NCBI GenBank assembly: GCA_946902875.1 | Contig: OX336349.1 | Coordinates: 20,297,891 to 20,361,890, forward strand | Length of the DNA: 64,000 bases | Reading direction: 5' to 3' | Origin: Nematopogon swammerdamellus | Lineage: Eukaryota > Arthropoda > Insecta > Lepidoptera > Adelidae | Shown here: piece after piece, positions 19,493 to 31,289 of the stretch | How positions within the stretch are numbered: position 1 is the first letter of the stretch | Layout of the letters: each line of letters starts with the position of its first letter | Translations under genes and position numbers: made by a program | Notes under the pieces: generated by a model | Databases searched by the model: none | Told to the model about the DNA's origin: nothing | Seen by the model: the letters and a program-made list of their open reading frames with translations, nothing else

Positions 19493-19651
19493 TTATTTGT
19501 TCTATGGAAAAGTGGAACTGGAGAATTATTGATTGATGAGCGCTTGGCCAAGGCCACAGAATACTTGCGGGCGCAGGGCTACCAAATTTTTGAAAGACTA
19601 GTGTGGACTGGTTTTAAAGATGAAGCATGTTTGGGTGCATTGTGTGTTTAG
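19493..19651 (+). pseudogene. Coding-like exon fragment, unknown
   Basis: Open for 53 codons between an in-frame TGA (19490-19492) and TAG (19649-19651). The peptide includes LLIDERLAKATEYLRAQGYQ followed by IFERLVWTGFKDEACLGAL. Codon usage and amphipathic pattern look protein-derived, unlike the surrounding sequence. There is no ATG; an acceptor-like AG occurs at 19511-19512. It may be a captured host exon or the relic of an element protein. Confidence 0.3.
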
Positions 19652-21049
19652 AGAAATTCGTGCTAAAGGGTTTGGGAAGTTTAATCTGACTTATTTAATT
19701 ATATTGTTCAAAAAAAAAAAAAAAAGGGGAAATAGGAAATAATAATAATATGTGGTGCACGGAGTCGTATTATACAGATGTTGTTTATGTATGTGTCACA
19801 TTATGCATTGAATTGTTTGGGAATAAAACAAACAGATACCAAAGTCCCTGTAGAGCAGCGCCGGTTGCTCTATTTGCCTGGTTTGTCGGAGGGGGAAGCG
19901 TGTGTTGTGTGTATGTATGTATGATTTCTATTACTTTGTTATTATGTGGAAATTGCAATCACGAAATTTGAAGTGAGAAGGTGGAATATTTTTGGCAACC
20001 CTACACAAGTTTGTAAATTTCGTGTTGATTAGGCCCATGAGGAGAGAACCATGGTCAAGAAAGATTGATTTATGGGTGCACGTGTTGTACTGTTTGTGTT
20101 TGATCATTAGTTTCGTTTGGCATAAGTGTACGAATGATTCTTATCTCTTTCCCACTAGTATAAAGTGTATGCAATGCAAGTAAGAGTTAGAACGAGACAG
20201 TAGACTAGAGCGCTATTTTAGACTTGCTCTTCTAGTGGGGTGTGAATGAGAGAGAGAGAGATACAATTGATATACGAGACTAACAAAAGTTGAAGAATTC
20301 AACCACGTGGCGATGCAGGTGTTCAATTTAGACAAAAAAAAATGGAGAAGCGCGTGGTTTAGCTCAGATTGCTAATACAAAGATGTTTGTCTGGTTTGTG
20401 TATTTTGGTAAAAGAGTGAATGAATATTGGTATATATATAATTGTCAGAGGCAATGAAATAGCAGTGCCGAGAAAGAAAAAATTTTTTTTTTCATGTTTA
20501 GGTAAACGAAATGAATAGTGAATGATGAGTAGGTAAATGCATGTTAGATTTTACTGTTAATTTTTTTTGGGTAATTTGTGTATTTTTAAATGTGTGCATA
20601 ATAAACTGTGCGAGTATCATACCACAGTGGATGTTTGTATATGAAATGGTTTTATTTGATTGAGAATAAATCAATACATATTGATTTATTACTTCGTGAC
20701 TTTATGTGTTGCTGTGCTATAAGACGACGGACTAGCCACCTCTCGTTTTGTCATGACTTACTCGAATGTTGTACAGACGGATGCGTTTTGTACTGTCGCG
20801 CGTAGTTACTGGAAAAAGTGTCGCAACTGTACTTGCGACGTGCTACACCTCAGGGGTGAGTAGCTGTGACAACGTGTCTTTCGTTTTGTTGAAGATAAAG
20901 ATTACATGTTTATCCAGTATGAATGTTTGTGTACGGTTTGACTGGATGGATTGTCAACGCACGTTGACTAGACCGTTTTGATCATTTTTGTGACGCAGGG
21001 ACATACGCTCATTGGACGGATTGTTGCTATTTTAACATGATTCAAGTAT

Positions 21050-21225
21050 ACTAAGCGGAGACTCTGTTGAGTTGATGACCGAGCAGGGCGTAGCTCGCGC
21101 GCGCGTCCTGCGGGCGCGGAGACAGAGTTCGCAACACCATCACGCCGTTGGAGGTGCGGCGTGGTTGGCGAAGTAATTGAGGAATGGGAAGGCCATTAGC
21201 GATGTTAACAGTAGCACGGTTCTTC
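21050..21225 (+). repeat. Diverged copy of an LTR GC-rich module inside the interior
   Basis: Shares gcgcgcgtcctgcgggcgcg, the caccatcacgccgtt segment and flanking motifs with 14130-14230 of the LTR. Its presence suggests that the interior contains remnants of an older LTR. Confidence 0.6.
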
Positions 21226-21809
21226 TGTTGTGTCAAGTATCTCGTCGGGAAAACAATGCGCAGAAAATACAATTTATTTTGTCATGCACTGAGTCTTGAG
21301 ATGTGTATGGGTTGAGTGATCGGCGTTGTGCCTCGGTTAATATAGTATTAAGCGGCATAGCATAGAATATTACAAGTTGTAGGATGCAGGTTGGTGCACA
21401 AAAAGCGAATGATGAAATCGTTTTGCGGAGCCTACGCTGTCTGCTTGTATGTCTGCCTGTTCTACTAAAGTTGAAATTTGTTTCAGGGTAAATGTAGAGT
21501 TCTGTAGAATGGTTGTGTCTGTCCGTTCTACTAGAATTGACAGTTAATTCGGAAGGAATGAGGAGTTCTGTAATAAGCGTATGTAGATTTTGTTTCTGTC
21601 AGTACTCCTGGAGTGCAATTGAGGGTTTTATTGTTGTGCTGTGTCATTGTAAAGCATTGGGATGCTATGAGTTCGTTTTACGTCCGGTTCTATAGTGCCA
21701 CTTAAACATTAATAATATGAACATGCCGGCTACAGCGTCAGAAACTTGCAGTTTCATAAGAACAAATGAGAGGCCGGACGGTTACAATTTGGAATTGTCG
21801 CCAGGCGAG

Positions 21810-22150
21810 GCGAATTTGTTGGGGCGCATCGGGAGATTTTTTTACTGATGAATTAAAAACTTTTATCAAGTAATATGTTAAGAAGAGAGTATAGTTCTAC
21901 GATAATATATAGGAGTGATTGTGAGTGAGGCGGAACTTTGCGGATGACGAATCGCGCTTTGTAGGGAAAGAAAAAAAAAACGAACTTGCGATGTTTTGCT
22001 TCTTGCGAATTTGTTGGGGCGCATCGGGAGATTTTTTTACTGAAGAATTAAAATTTTATCAAGTAATATGTTGTGAAGAGAGAGTAGTTTTATGCTAGTA
22101 GAAAGGGGTGACTGTGCGTGAGGCGAAACTCTGCGGATGGCGAGTGACGG
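21810..22150 (+). repeat. Tandem duplication, 205-bp period
   Basis: gcgaatttgttggggcgcat starts at 21810 and again at 22015. Each is followed by cgggagatttttttactga and ends near ctgcggatg-cga. Confidence 0.8.
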
Positions 22151-25100
22151 ACTGGCCACTTCTCACCTTGGCACGGTTATACTGTTAGGTAGTGCGGGAA
22201 AAGGACCCTGTATCTTGTTGCAATGTGAAGGTTGACTTGCCTGGATGCAGCATGTTGGTATGTGTGGGAGATAGGTTTTATGGATGCCATGTCGGAGTGT
22301 TGGTTATCTGTGGAATTGAATATACGTTAGTGTGGTCAGCAGTATAACGCTGTTTATTTCACTGCTTGAGATGTGGGTTGGAATAAAATATATATATCAG
22401 TTTGTGATTGTATGTATTTGTCAAGCAGTAATGTATATAATTGGCTGTAGAGCAGAAGTTTGATATTAGATGTAACGTTTCAGCTAATTAGAACATTATA
22501 ATTGTGCCAATTAATATAGATAATGGAAGGGACTACAGTTTTACAACGATTCAGAAAGATGAAGTTAAAAGTGTTTGTTGAAAATCAAGCAAGAAGGCTA
22601 TTAAGCGCCTAGTCCGAGGCGACACGCAATAGAATTACTAGTTGATGGTTTGTTGCGGTGTGTTGTCGAAGGCGTATTTCACTATCAAACAGTGTAGATC
22701 CATTTTATCAACTTAGTTATGAATTGGAAATGTTGGATGGTATGTATTTGAGGAAGTATGTTTGAGCTAATGTAGGTATATGGATTCCGTGTTAACTGAA
22801 GTCATATATTTTGTGTATGGGAACGAAGCATAAATATTTGTCTAGTTGTATGAGTTTGTTCATTTTATAAAAGCGAGTACATGGATATATTAGTATTTAT
22901 GTATTCTTACAACGTGATTGGGAGTTAGAAGATAAGATAGTCGTATCTTGTCTCACTAACATTATTGGGGAAATTGAATGGATGTGATGACGGTCTAATA
23001 GAAAACGTATGCATTAACTTTTCTATGTAGAAATTCAATTCTGAAGATGTGTATTATTGGATTCCATTAATTATCTTATGTCAACGTATTGACTGGAAGT
23101 GGAGGTTTTCCTATATTAAGTATCCTGTCTGCGGATGTCGGAGCAAGACACTGTTGTCCAGAAAAAATTTTTTGCCTGACGTACTCAGCCCATTGCCACT
23201 GGAGGTGGACAGTAGATGTTGCCTGTTTTATGGGTCGGTTGTATGTGAGCTGTTTGCTTGTGAAAATTACGTGAATGAAGGGGTGGGTCTAAGAGTTGCC
23301 GGAAATAATACATTGGTGCCACCATTTTGAATAGAGGATTGATGCGGCTGTATGGTTGATTCGAGTTTGGTTCAGTTCAGTGTGGCCAGCATTAACGGGG
23401 TAGGTAGGCATTCGTGTGAAACCTGTTCCGCCAAATTATTAGAGCAAATAGCTTAGATATTATAAGTAGATTATTAATTTAATTTAAATACGATTTAGAT
23501 TTTGAAAAGAATGAAGTGAGGTCGTATATTGGCCGGTCATTCATTATATTCACACAAGATGCAAAACCGTGGCGGCATTTCAGTTCTAGGCTTTCTGAGA
23601 ATCAATATGCGATTGGATAATCATTTAAATGTGGATGTTATAGAAAAGCTTTATAGAAAATCCATACTCCAAACTGATCTTCTTATGTGGAAATCTGTAA
23701 AATGATAAAACTAGTATGAAATGCCCGGATATTTAATTCCACATTTTATCTTGAAAATCATTTAAAAATGGATAATTCCATATAAATGGTAACGTTGCTG
23801 TGGTTGTGTATTAACTGACTCAGGGCGCCCGGTTCAAAAATATTTGAAGGAATATGGATCTTATCGCGAACAATAAGAACCATTGCTAGTGTTTGTTTTG
23901 CTTTCACAGCGTAAGGGGACCAGACTTGCGTACTAAAACAAATAAGTACCAACCTTACGGAGTGAATTTCGGAGTAAATCCGAAAAGGAGGAAAAAAAAG
24001 GGGAAAGAAAATAAGTCGAATGGAGAAAGATTTGGTAGGGTACTCAAATACTCAAGAACCCGGGAAAATGGGAAAAAGAAGGAAAAAGGAAAAAAATTTA
24101 AAATTAGGAAATAAACATACCCACAGTTCACAATGTTCACATCATAGTGACATCTGAAAGGAAGTGGTTAAGAGGCAGGGAGGGAGTGAGGGGTTATGAA
24201 AAATGCTTAATGATTTTGCAGAAGCAAATTATACTTATACAATACTAGTATTATGTTTGGAAGTGAGTTTTGCGAAACATGGAGTATTCTATTTACTTGC
24301 CATCTATTGGTGTATTAGTGAAGTTTTGACATTACAACGTAGAAAATTTTGTTGGGCATTGTTATACATAGAGAGATAGGTGTCGCTGGAACAAAATAAT
24401 TATATTTAAAATTCAAATTAAACTTTTCCTCCCTTTTACAAAAGTAAACATCAGGGCCCCTGCCGTGCTGGTTTCGCTCGCGCGACGGGTTCGGGTTGCG
24501 TTCGACTCGATTGGTCGCGCGAGGCAGATTATTTTGGTGCCGGCGTACGGGTGGGTGCGCATGCGAGTGTTGTACAGGTGACGAAATTGTCGAGCGAGTG
24601 TCGATCCGCCAATCTTGCCACTATTAAATTTTACTGAATGTATTGTGCTACCTAGAATGCAAGGCGCTCATTTTGTCGGGTATCGGGCGGTCAATGTGGT
24701 ATGTATACTATTTGTCGGAATCTTTATGTTAGTTAAAGGAGGAAAAAGGGTATTGACTGAATTGAAAACGCGTATAAATTGAGCACCTCGATGTTTAAGA
24801 GTAGCTATTTGGTGTTGGTGGGAATTGCATCGTGGTAGCACACGTGATGTTGGTTGTCGGTCGGTCGGCCAGTTGTGTGGGTGATGATGACAATCATTTT
24901 GAATCTCTTCCCCTCAACCCTCCGCCTTTCCTCCAGCCATATTGCCTGGCCACAAAAATACCCCGATAGCGGTGCTGGCGGGGTGGGGCCGCGGTGAGGT
25001 GCGGAGGAAGGCGCATTTATTCGAGGAGAGGAGGTGCCTGGCCTGTGATGCCTATATGGAGGTTCCGACGGGTGGTACATAGCTGTGGATACCTAGCTGT

Positions 25101-25299
25101 CTAAAAATGAATAGCTCCTGTATGTACCTATCTATTGTTATCATACTTGGTTATACACTGTAGCTCCACTACCGGTCACCTATAATTTGGTTACATAGGT
25201 GGGTACATACTTGGATAGGCGCTGTCAAATTGATGTGAGTCGTGTGCTTAGAACACAAGACTTTATTTAGCATTAACAACGGTACCGTGCGTGTGGGCC

Positions 25300-25615
25300 G
25301 GTCGGTGTTGATGATAGTGGCCCCGCTGCGTTTCTCCCCGTGCGTGTAGAGGAGGAGGCGGCTGGGGTGCGGGGAACATGGTGCCGTGCTGAGGGGCGGC
25401 GGGCTGGCCCCTGTCGCATTGTCGTGGTCCTTCCGCCGAGTCGTGCGGAGGGGTGGGTCTTCGTGCTTGCTTGCTGCTTGAAGTGGTTGGGTGTGTGTGG
25501 CGCGGCACCGGTTGCTCTGCTTGCCCCGGTTGTCGGGTTGATGGTCGGGGTGTGGCGTGTGGTATGTGTGGTATGTGTGGTGTGTTGTGTGTGTGTGTGT
25601 GCCTAGGTACAGGCT
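25300..25615 (+). repeat. Decayed repeat C inside the giant element
   Basis: Diverged but colinear with repeat C: ccccgctgcgtttctccccg, ccttccgccgagtcgtg, gggtcttcgtgcttgcttgc and ggttgctctgcttgccccgg, then a tgtg-rich tail. Shared substitutions make it more GC-rich than other copies. A similar short tail piece is at 19858-19925. Confidence 0.65.
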
Positions 25616-27284
25616 TTATTCTTATTTTGTTTTGGTGATAGGTACATAAGTACCTACTTGTATTTTATCTATAATATTTGAGTGAATACTTAATGAATGA
25701 AGGAATGAACAACTTGTAGATGGAATAATGCATGTTTAAATACCTCTACACTAGATTCAAAGAGGGGAATCATTAATTTGGCATGTGATCAACCTTGAGA
25801 TTTTCTGAACTGTCGCAGGGGATGATCGGGATCAATCGAGTGTTTGAGTGAGCGTATGCGTCGGGATGACTCGAGGTCCGAGTTCACATTTCGTGCAACT
25901 TTGCCAGTGGCTGTCAAGGTGTGGTGGAGCGGCGTGCGAGTTCGAGTGGACCACGGGACCGTTTCGTGCACTCGCTCGCTTGTGCATTTGACAGATACGA
26001 CGGTGCCATTTATGCCTACTCGTTCGCTTTGCTCGAGCTCGTCGATCGAGTGGAATTGCCACGGTCGGGCTGCTGAGTGTATAGCCTATTAAATGATAAT
26101 GTTAAAATTATGAGAGTTACATTAATCCGAATTAGTTTAAATTTATATTATTTATTTAAGGTTTACCATAACTAAAGATCTTGAACTTGCTCATTGATGA
26201 GTATTTTGAAAGGTAAAGTGACAGCGTAAAGTTTCGGCACGAATGTGTTTATATATTTTGTAGGGGGTCTTATATAAATACCTTGGTTCGTATTAGTCGG
26301 CAGCGGCCTGTGTCAGACTGCTGCTGGACGTGGGCATTTCCAGGGGTTTCCCACCTCGCTCGGTGTTTCACTTTAATTTTATTCTGCTCTTGCCTACCTA
26401 TGGGGTTATAGGTGCACTTAACTGAAGGAGGAGCGTTCCATTTTATGCTTAGGCGTGGTCGACGATCGGGCGTCTGTCTGCTACAGAGTATCGGATAAAC
26501 GACGAATGTGCTCGGACACTGCATATGATTGCGCAACATTTGTTGGAATGAAATTATGGATATTTATTTATATCTGTATGTGTAAGATTGTTTGGATAAT
26601 TTTTGTTGTAATTGGGCGTTGCCAATGGACGAGCATACTAGAGAAGTAATGGGTATGCATTCTGAGTGAACGGTTCCGGACGAATGAATGTGTGAGGGGA
26701 TGATCAGTGCCTGAAACTTTTGAAGTTCGTTACTTCCAGGAATTCATAACGGAAAGTGTGAATTGGTAAAAGTTTGAATCGAGGTTAAATGATAATTTCT
26801 CACAGAATAGTTTGTGAAGTGGAATTGTAAGGGGTATTACGGGGTTTGAGTGATTTAGGGGATTAGGCATTGGATGGGTACTTGCTGAAAAAAAAAAAAA
26901 ATGTAATTTTATTAAGCGCCTTGTCAAAATTGATTATGTGAAACAACCTACTGTTACGCATAATCGTTACACTATACAAAACCTTCTTCAATTTCTATTA
27001 TCACGTTATCTATCGGTGACTTTTATCATGTTAAGGATACTTTGTCGGTAGCGAGCGTATTGAATTGTTGATAGACGTAGTTGTGGGTTACATTCTCATA
27101 AATACTGTAAATAAACCACTAGAGTAGTGCTCATTAAATTATTGTTAAAATAAATAGATTCATACGGGTTAGAAAATTAAAATTAAATTTCACAGAGTAA
27201 GTAAAGTCATGCGGGCGAAGAAAAAAAATAATAAATAAATATATTAATTAATTCTAAAATAAAAAGAAAAAAAAAAATAATGAA

Positions 27285-28740
27285 CTACTTGCATAGCCTA
27301 AGCCGGTGATGGTAAGGTGTGTTATGTGTTCTTCACGGACCAGTTCTGTCCTGCCGAACTGCTTACATAGCCTAAGCCAGGAGTGGTAAGGCGTGTATTG
27401 CATTGTAAACAGTGATGTACTGTATCGGTCCTTACGATAAATAATAATAATAATAATAATTCTCGTCTCCCGTCGCCGGCGAGAATACCGTCTTTTGTTT
27501 ATGTCTGTTTGTATAAATTTTATATAGATAATTTATTTTATAAATATATAAAATTAATATAAATAAGTATAAAAAAAAAAAAAACGGGAAACAAATATGA
27601 CAAAATAAATAAATAAAATGCTGTACAGTGAGGAGAGTTAGACTAAATTACTTCTAAATAAGAAGTAACAAAAATTTAAAATAGACTTGTTGACTTGAGT
27701 GGATGGTTTTGGTTGTTTGTGTAAAATACGCGAGTAAACCTGCGGGTATTGTAGTGTCTGTACTCTGTAGTGAAATTTCCTTCTAATGAGAGCAGCGCTC
27801 TAACCTGAAGGGACCTTTACAAGGAATCAGGATACTTTGGCTTCGTTTGGTTTTCCCATACATTGCTTCGAAAATAATGTTAAATTAAATTCAGTGTGAA
27901 GAACACACAATTTGGGACTTAGAAAAGGTGAGGTGAAAATGCCTTAAGTGCAGAACTTTACATTTTACTGAGTCTGACTCACGCTGGGGAGGGATTATGA
28001 CATCGTCTACTAAAGGCGTTCCGAACACAAAAAAATGGAGCGTTGGAAGTTCAGGATGACATTTTCTGGTCTATTTACAGTGAATGAGTGTAGTATTTGG
28101 TTTGAAATCATTAACCGGAGAAATGTTGGAGGAGTTAAAGTAGAATCGTTTACAAGCATACCGAGTCCGTCTATTCGTCAATAGGTGAGTTAGGATCCAA
28201 AATGATGCATGAGTCGATTTCGAAGTCTTTTGAAAATATGTATCCCGACTACTCTGCCTTTAATGGAAGCTTGTTGTGCTAGGATACATGCATAGCCTAA
28301 GCCGGAGGTGGTAAGGTGTGTTATGTGTTCTTCACGGACCAGTTCTGTCCTGCCGAACTGCTTGCATAGCCTAAGCCGGAGGTGGTAAGGTGTGTATTGC
28401 ACTGTAAGCGGTGATGTTCTGTTTCGGCCCATACGGTAAAGGATGAGACTAGAGGTTCCTGCACTGTTGGGAAATCTGTTAGAGGCAGAATATAGGGATC
28501 TAAGGCTTTGAGGTGATAACTTTTGCCTAAATTCCTAGATTTATTAATAATAAACTAAATCAATTACACTAAAATATTTGTTTAATGTAGTATTGGCACG
28601 AGCTGCAAATGGAAGATAAGGGAAAGAGTGCAAACATGGTCTAAGCCGGAGGTGGTAAGGTTGTGGTATGCATTCTAAAAATCTTTTCTCTTTAAGCTAA
28701 GGGAGATAAATCCTAAGCTGGAGGGTAAGAAATTCCTAAA
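27285..28740 (+). repeat. Dispersed-tandem CTAAGCCGGAGGTGG repeats upstream of the right LTR
   Basis: The motif catagcctaagccggaggtg (with variants) followed by gtaaggtgtg occurs near 27293, 27366, 28290 and 28366, with weaker forms at 28637 and 28708. Two of the blocks (27285-27440 and 28285-28440) are about 150-bp duplicates including ttcttcacggaccagttctg. A (TAA)n run lies at 27441-27460. Confidence 0.75.
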
Positions 28741-31222
28741 GCACGTGGACAGATGGTGTTGAAAAAAAAAAAACACACAAATTAAAAATTATAGAAGAAG
28801 GGGGTCTCTGGAAGGGAACTTGAACCCTAACAGTGATAAATAATTATATATACAAACTTCTTGGAAGGGAACAATAAAACCCTAACAAAGAAGAAGTAAT
28901 TTTCAAGATCATAATGTATATAGCTTCTTAACGAGATCAAGCGTCACGGAATGAGGTTCCGTTGACTTTGCTTCGTTACGAACCTCTATGCGGGCGACTG
29001 TGATGGAATCACACAAGGTAAAAAAGATAAATATATAGCCAATAGTAATTCAAAGCTAAATTATAGAACATTAAAAACGTTTCATTAACAAAATAATTTA
29101 TATTACAATTTAACTAATCACCTAATAAATTCAATCGTGACTGCACACTCCACTAAGAAATAAAATGGCGCGAACGGCCATTACAATACGACGCGCAATT
29201 AGACAAACAAGAAATATAATAACATCAGTTGGTTCGCATATAAAACACTATAGAGCGCCGAGGCGGGGAAGGTAGCATGAGGTAATCCTGACACGCGGTG
29301 AGAGGGGAACAAGACATGGGCGCGTACGAAACGGCGGAGAGGTGAGGTAAGAAGGCGCGCGTCTTGCGGGCGCGGGGTCAGAGATCGCGGTATCATCACG
29401 CCGTTTGAGCGCGGCTTGAGGTAGCGAGTCAAGGAGCGCGAGTAGTGATTATTTCGCTGCGAGTTGTTAGTATGAAAGAATGAATTATTGTCAAGACACG
29501 ATCGTGACACGCTCATACTGCGGGGCCACCGTACGTTTTGTTCCTATGTGTCAGAAACGTGACAAGCTCATACTAATAAGTTATTTTTATTTCCATACTA
29601 AATTTGTGTCAGGACACGAATGTGACACGGCCATACTACGAGGCCGCCGTTCGATTTGTTCCTGCATGACACAACCGTGTCCAGCACATACTAATTAATC
29701 TAATTTTATCTCCATACAAAAATAGTATCAGGACACGAATGTGACACGGCCATACTACGAGGCCACCGTTCGATTTGTTCGAGCGTGTCACAACCGTGTC
29801 CAGCCCATACTAAAAATTAAATTCTATCTCCATACGAAATTTCGCTCTGTGACACGAACGTGTCACGGCCATACTACGAGGCAACCGAGCGTTTTGTTCC
29901 TGCGTGTCAAGAACGTGTCACGGCCATACTAAGAGGGCGCCGTTCGATTTGTTCCTGCGTGTCCGATTCGTGTCGAGTCCATACTAATGATTCAATTTAA
30001 TCTCCATACTAAATTCGTGTCAGGACACGAATGTGACACGGCCATACTATGAGGTCGCTGGTCTATTTGTTCCTGCGTGTCTGGAATCTGGACATGACGG
30101 AGTTTATGGGAATTTGAAGTTTCGTGATCTCTGTGAAGATATCGCACAGGGTCTAAAATTATTTTAATAATTATTTATTAATGATTCAAACTAATACACT
30201 AAACATTTTATAAAGGGAAGAGTATATAAACAAAGTACCAGTTATTAAACAAAAACATAAAATAAAACAAAACAACGTTTCATTGAGTATGACGCCAACA
30301 TTCAAATAAATATCCGTTGGAGCGTGCGCGCGGGGCGGAGAGAGGTATGAGGTAAACAAGACAAGGGGTGAGGTATTACCGAGCTGCGGGCGCGCGTGGG
30401 CCGCGGGGCGAGGCGGAGCGACCTGAGGTAATTTGTCAAGCGGTGCGGGAGGGGTTTTCGTTAAGCGGTGTTAGTATGAAGGAATGGTTTCGTGTCCTAA
30501 CATGAATAAAACACGACGATGGTAAGGAGATTTCGATTGGTTTCTGCGTGTCCAGGTTCCGTACATGAATAGTATTATCAAACACGGAAGATGGTATCAC
30601 GCATGTACAGGAATTAATATATAGACAATAAGAAAACTAACAACTTGGAACGTTAACATTTTAAATGAAAATACTCGAAGAATATAGACGATATTAAACA
30701 AAAATATATAAATAAAACACTCCGTTATGGCGCTAAAAGTCGATTTATTAATAGAGCACATGTAATAACATCAATTAATTTATATAACAAAAGCAACAGT
30801 TCTCTGCATGCGGAGATGCACAATGGGTGCGGGGAAGTGGTGTTAAAACCCCCGAAGTAGAGGTAAATCGCATCGCTGACGAGCGAAACAGCTTTAGGTA
30901 CCATGTGGAAGGTACGAAGAGGGTTTGTTTTCCCTCCAAAATCGAATTTATATCGTGTCACAAACGTGTCCAGTTCATACTAAAAACATAAAATTATCCT
31001 CCATACAAAATTACGAGTCCGGACAGAAACGTGACACGGCCATACTACGAGGCAGCCGATCGATTTGTTCCTGCGTGACACAAACGTGTCCAGCCCATAC
31101 TAAAAATCGAAATTCAATCTCCATACAAAATCGCGCTCCGTGACACGAACGTGTCATGGCCATACTAGGAGGCCACCGTTCGATTTGTTCCTGCGTGTCA
31201 GGATTGTGACACGAGGAAAGAT

Positions 31223-31289
31223 TATAAAAGGAGAGGGAGGGGAGCGTGGAGAGTTCAGTCTGTTTTGGGAGTCGAAGGAGACGGTCGTG
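31223..31289 (+). promoter_or_regulatory. Core promoter of the right LTR
   Basis: Same TATAAAA, TTCAGTCT and GGTCGTG arrangement as at 16018-16084, unchanged. If active here it would transcribe out of the element into 34.2 kb onward. Confidence 0.65.

Larger units (their letters stand above)
19022..28998 (+). other. Interior of the giant element, non-coding and G-rich/C-poor
   Basis: No gag-pol homology in any frame; the longest open frames are about 90 codons. The plus strand is rich in G and T: in line 22261-22320 I count 22 G and 4 C, and in 23341-23400 22 G and 9 C. Runs such as tgtggtatgtgtgg are common. Recognisable contents are listed separately: a coding-like fragment, an LTR-like module, a 205-bp tandem, a decayed repeat C and TAAGCC-type repeats. 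The interior may be a long non-coding RNA. Confidence 0.7.

Noticed and set aside
23049..23330. A 93-codon frame with several cysteines in the interior
   Set aside because: The cysteine spacing fits no zinc-finger pattern and no neighbouring coding signal exists.
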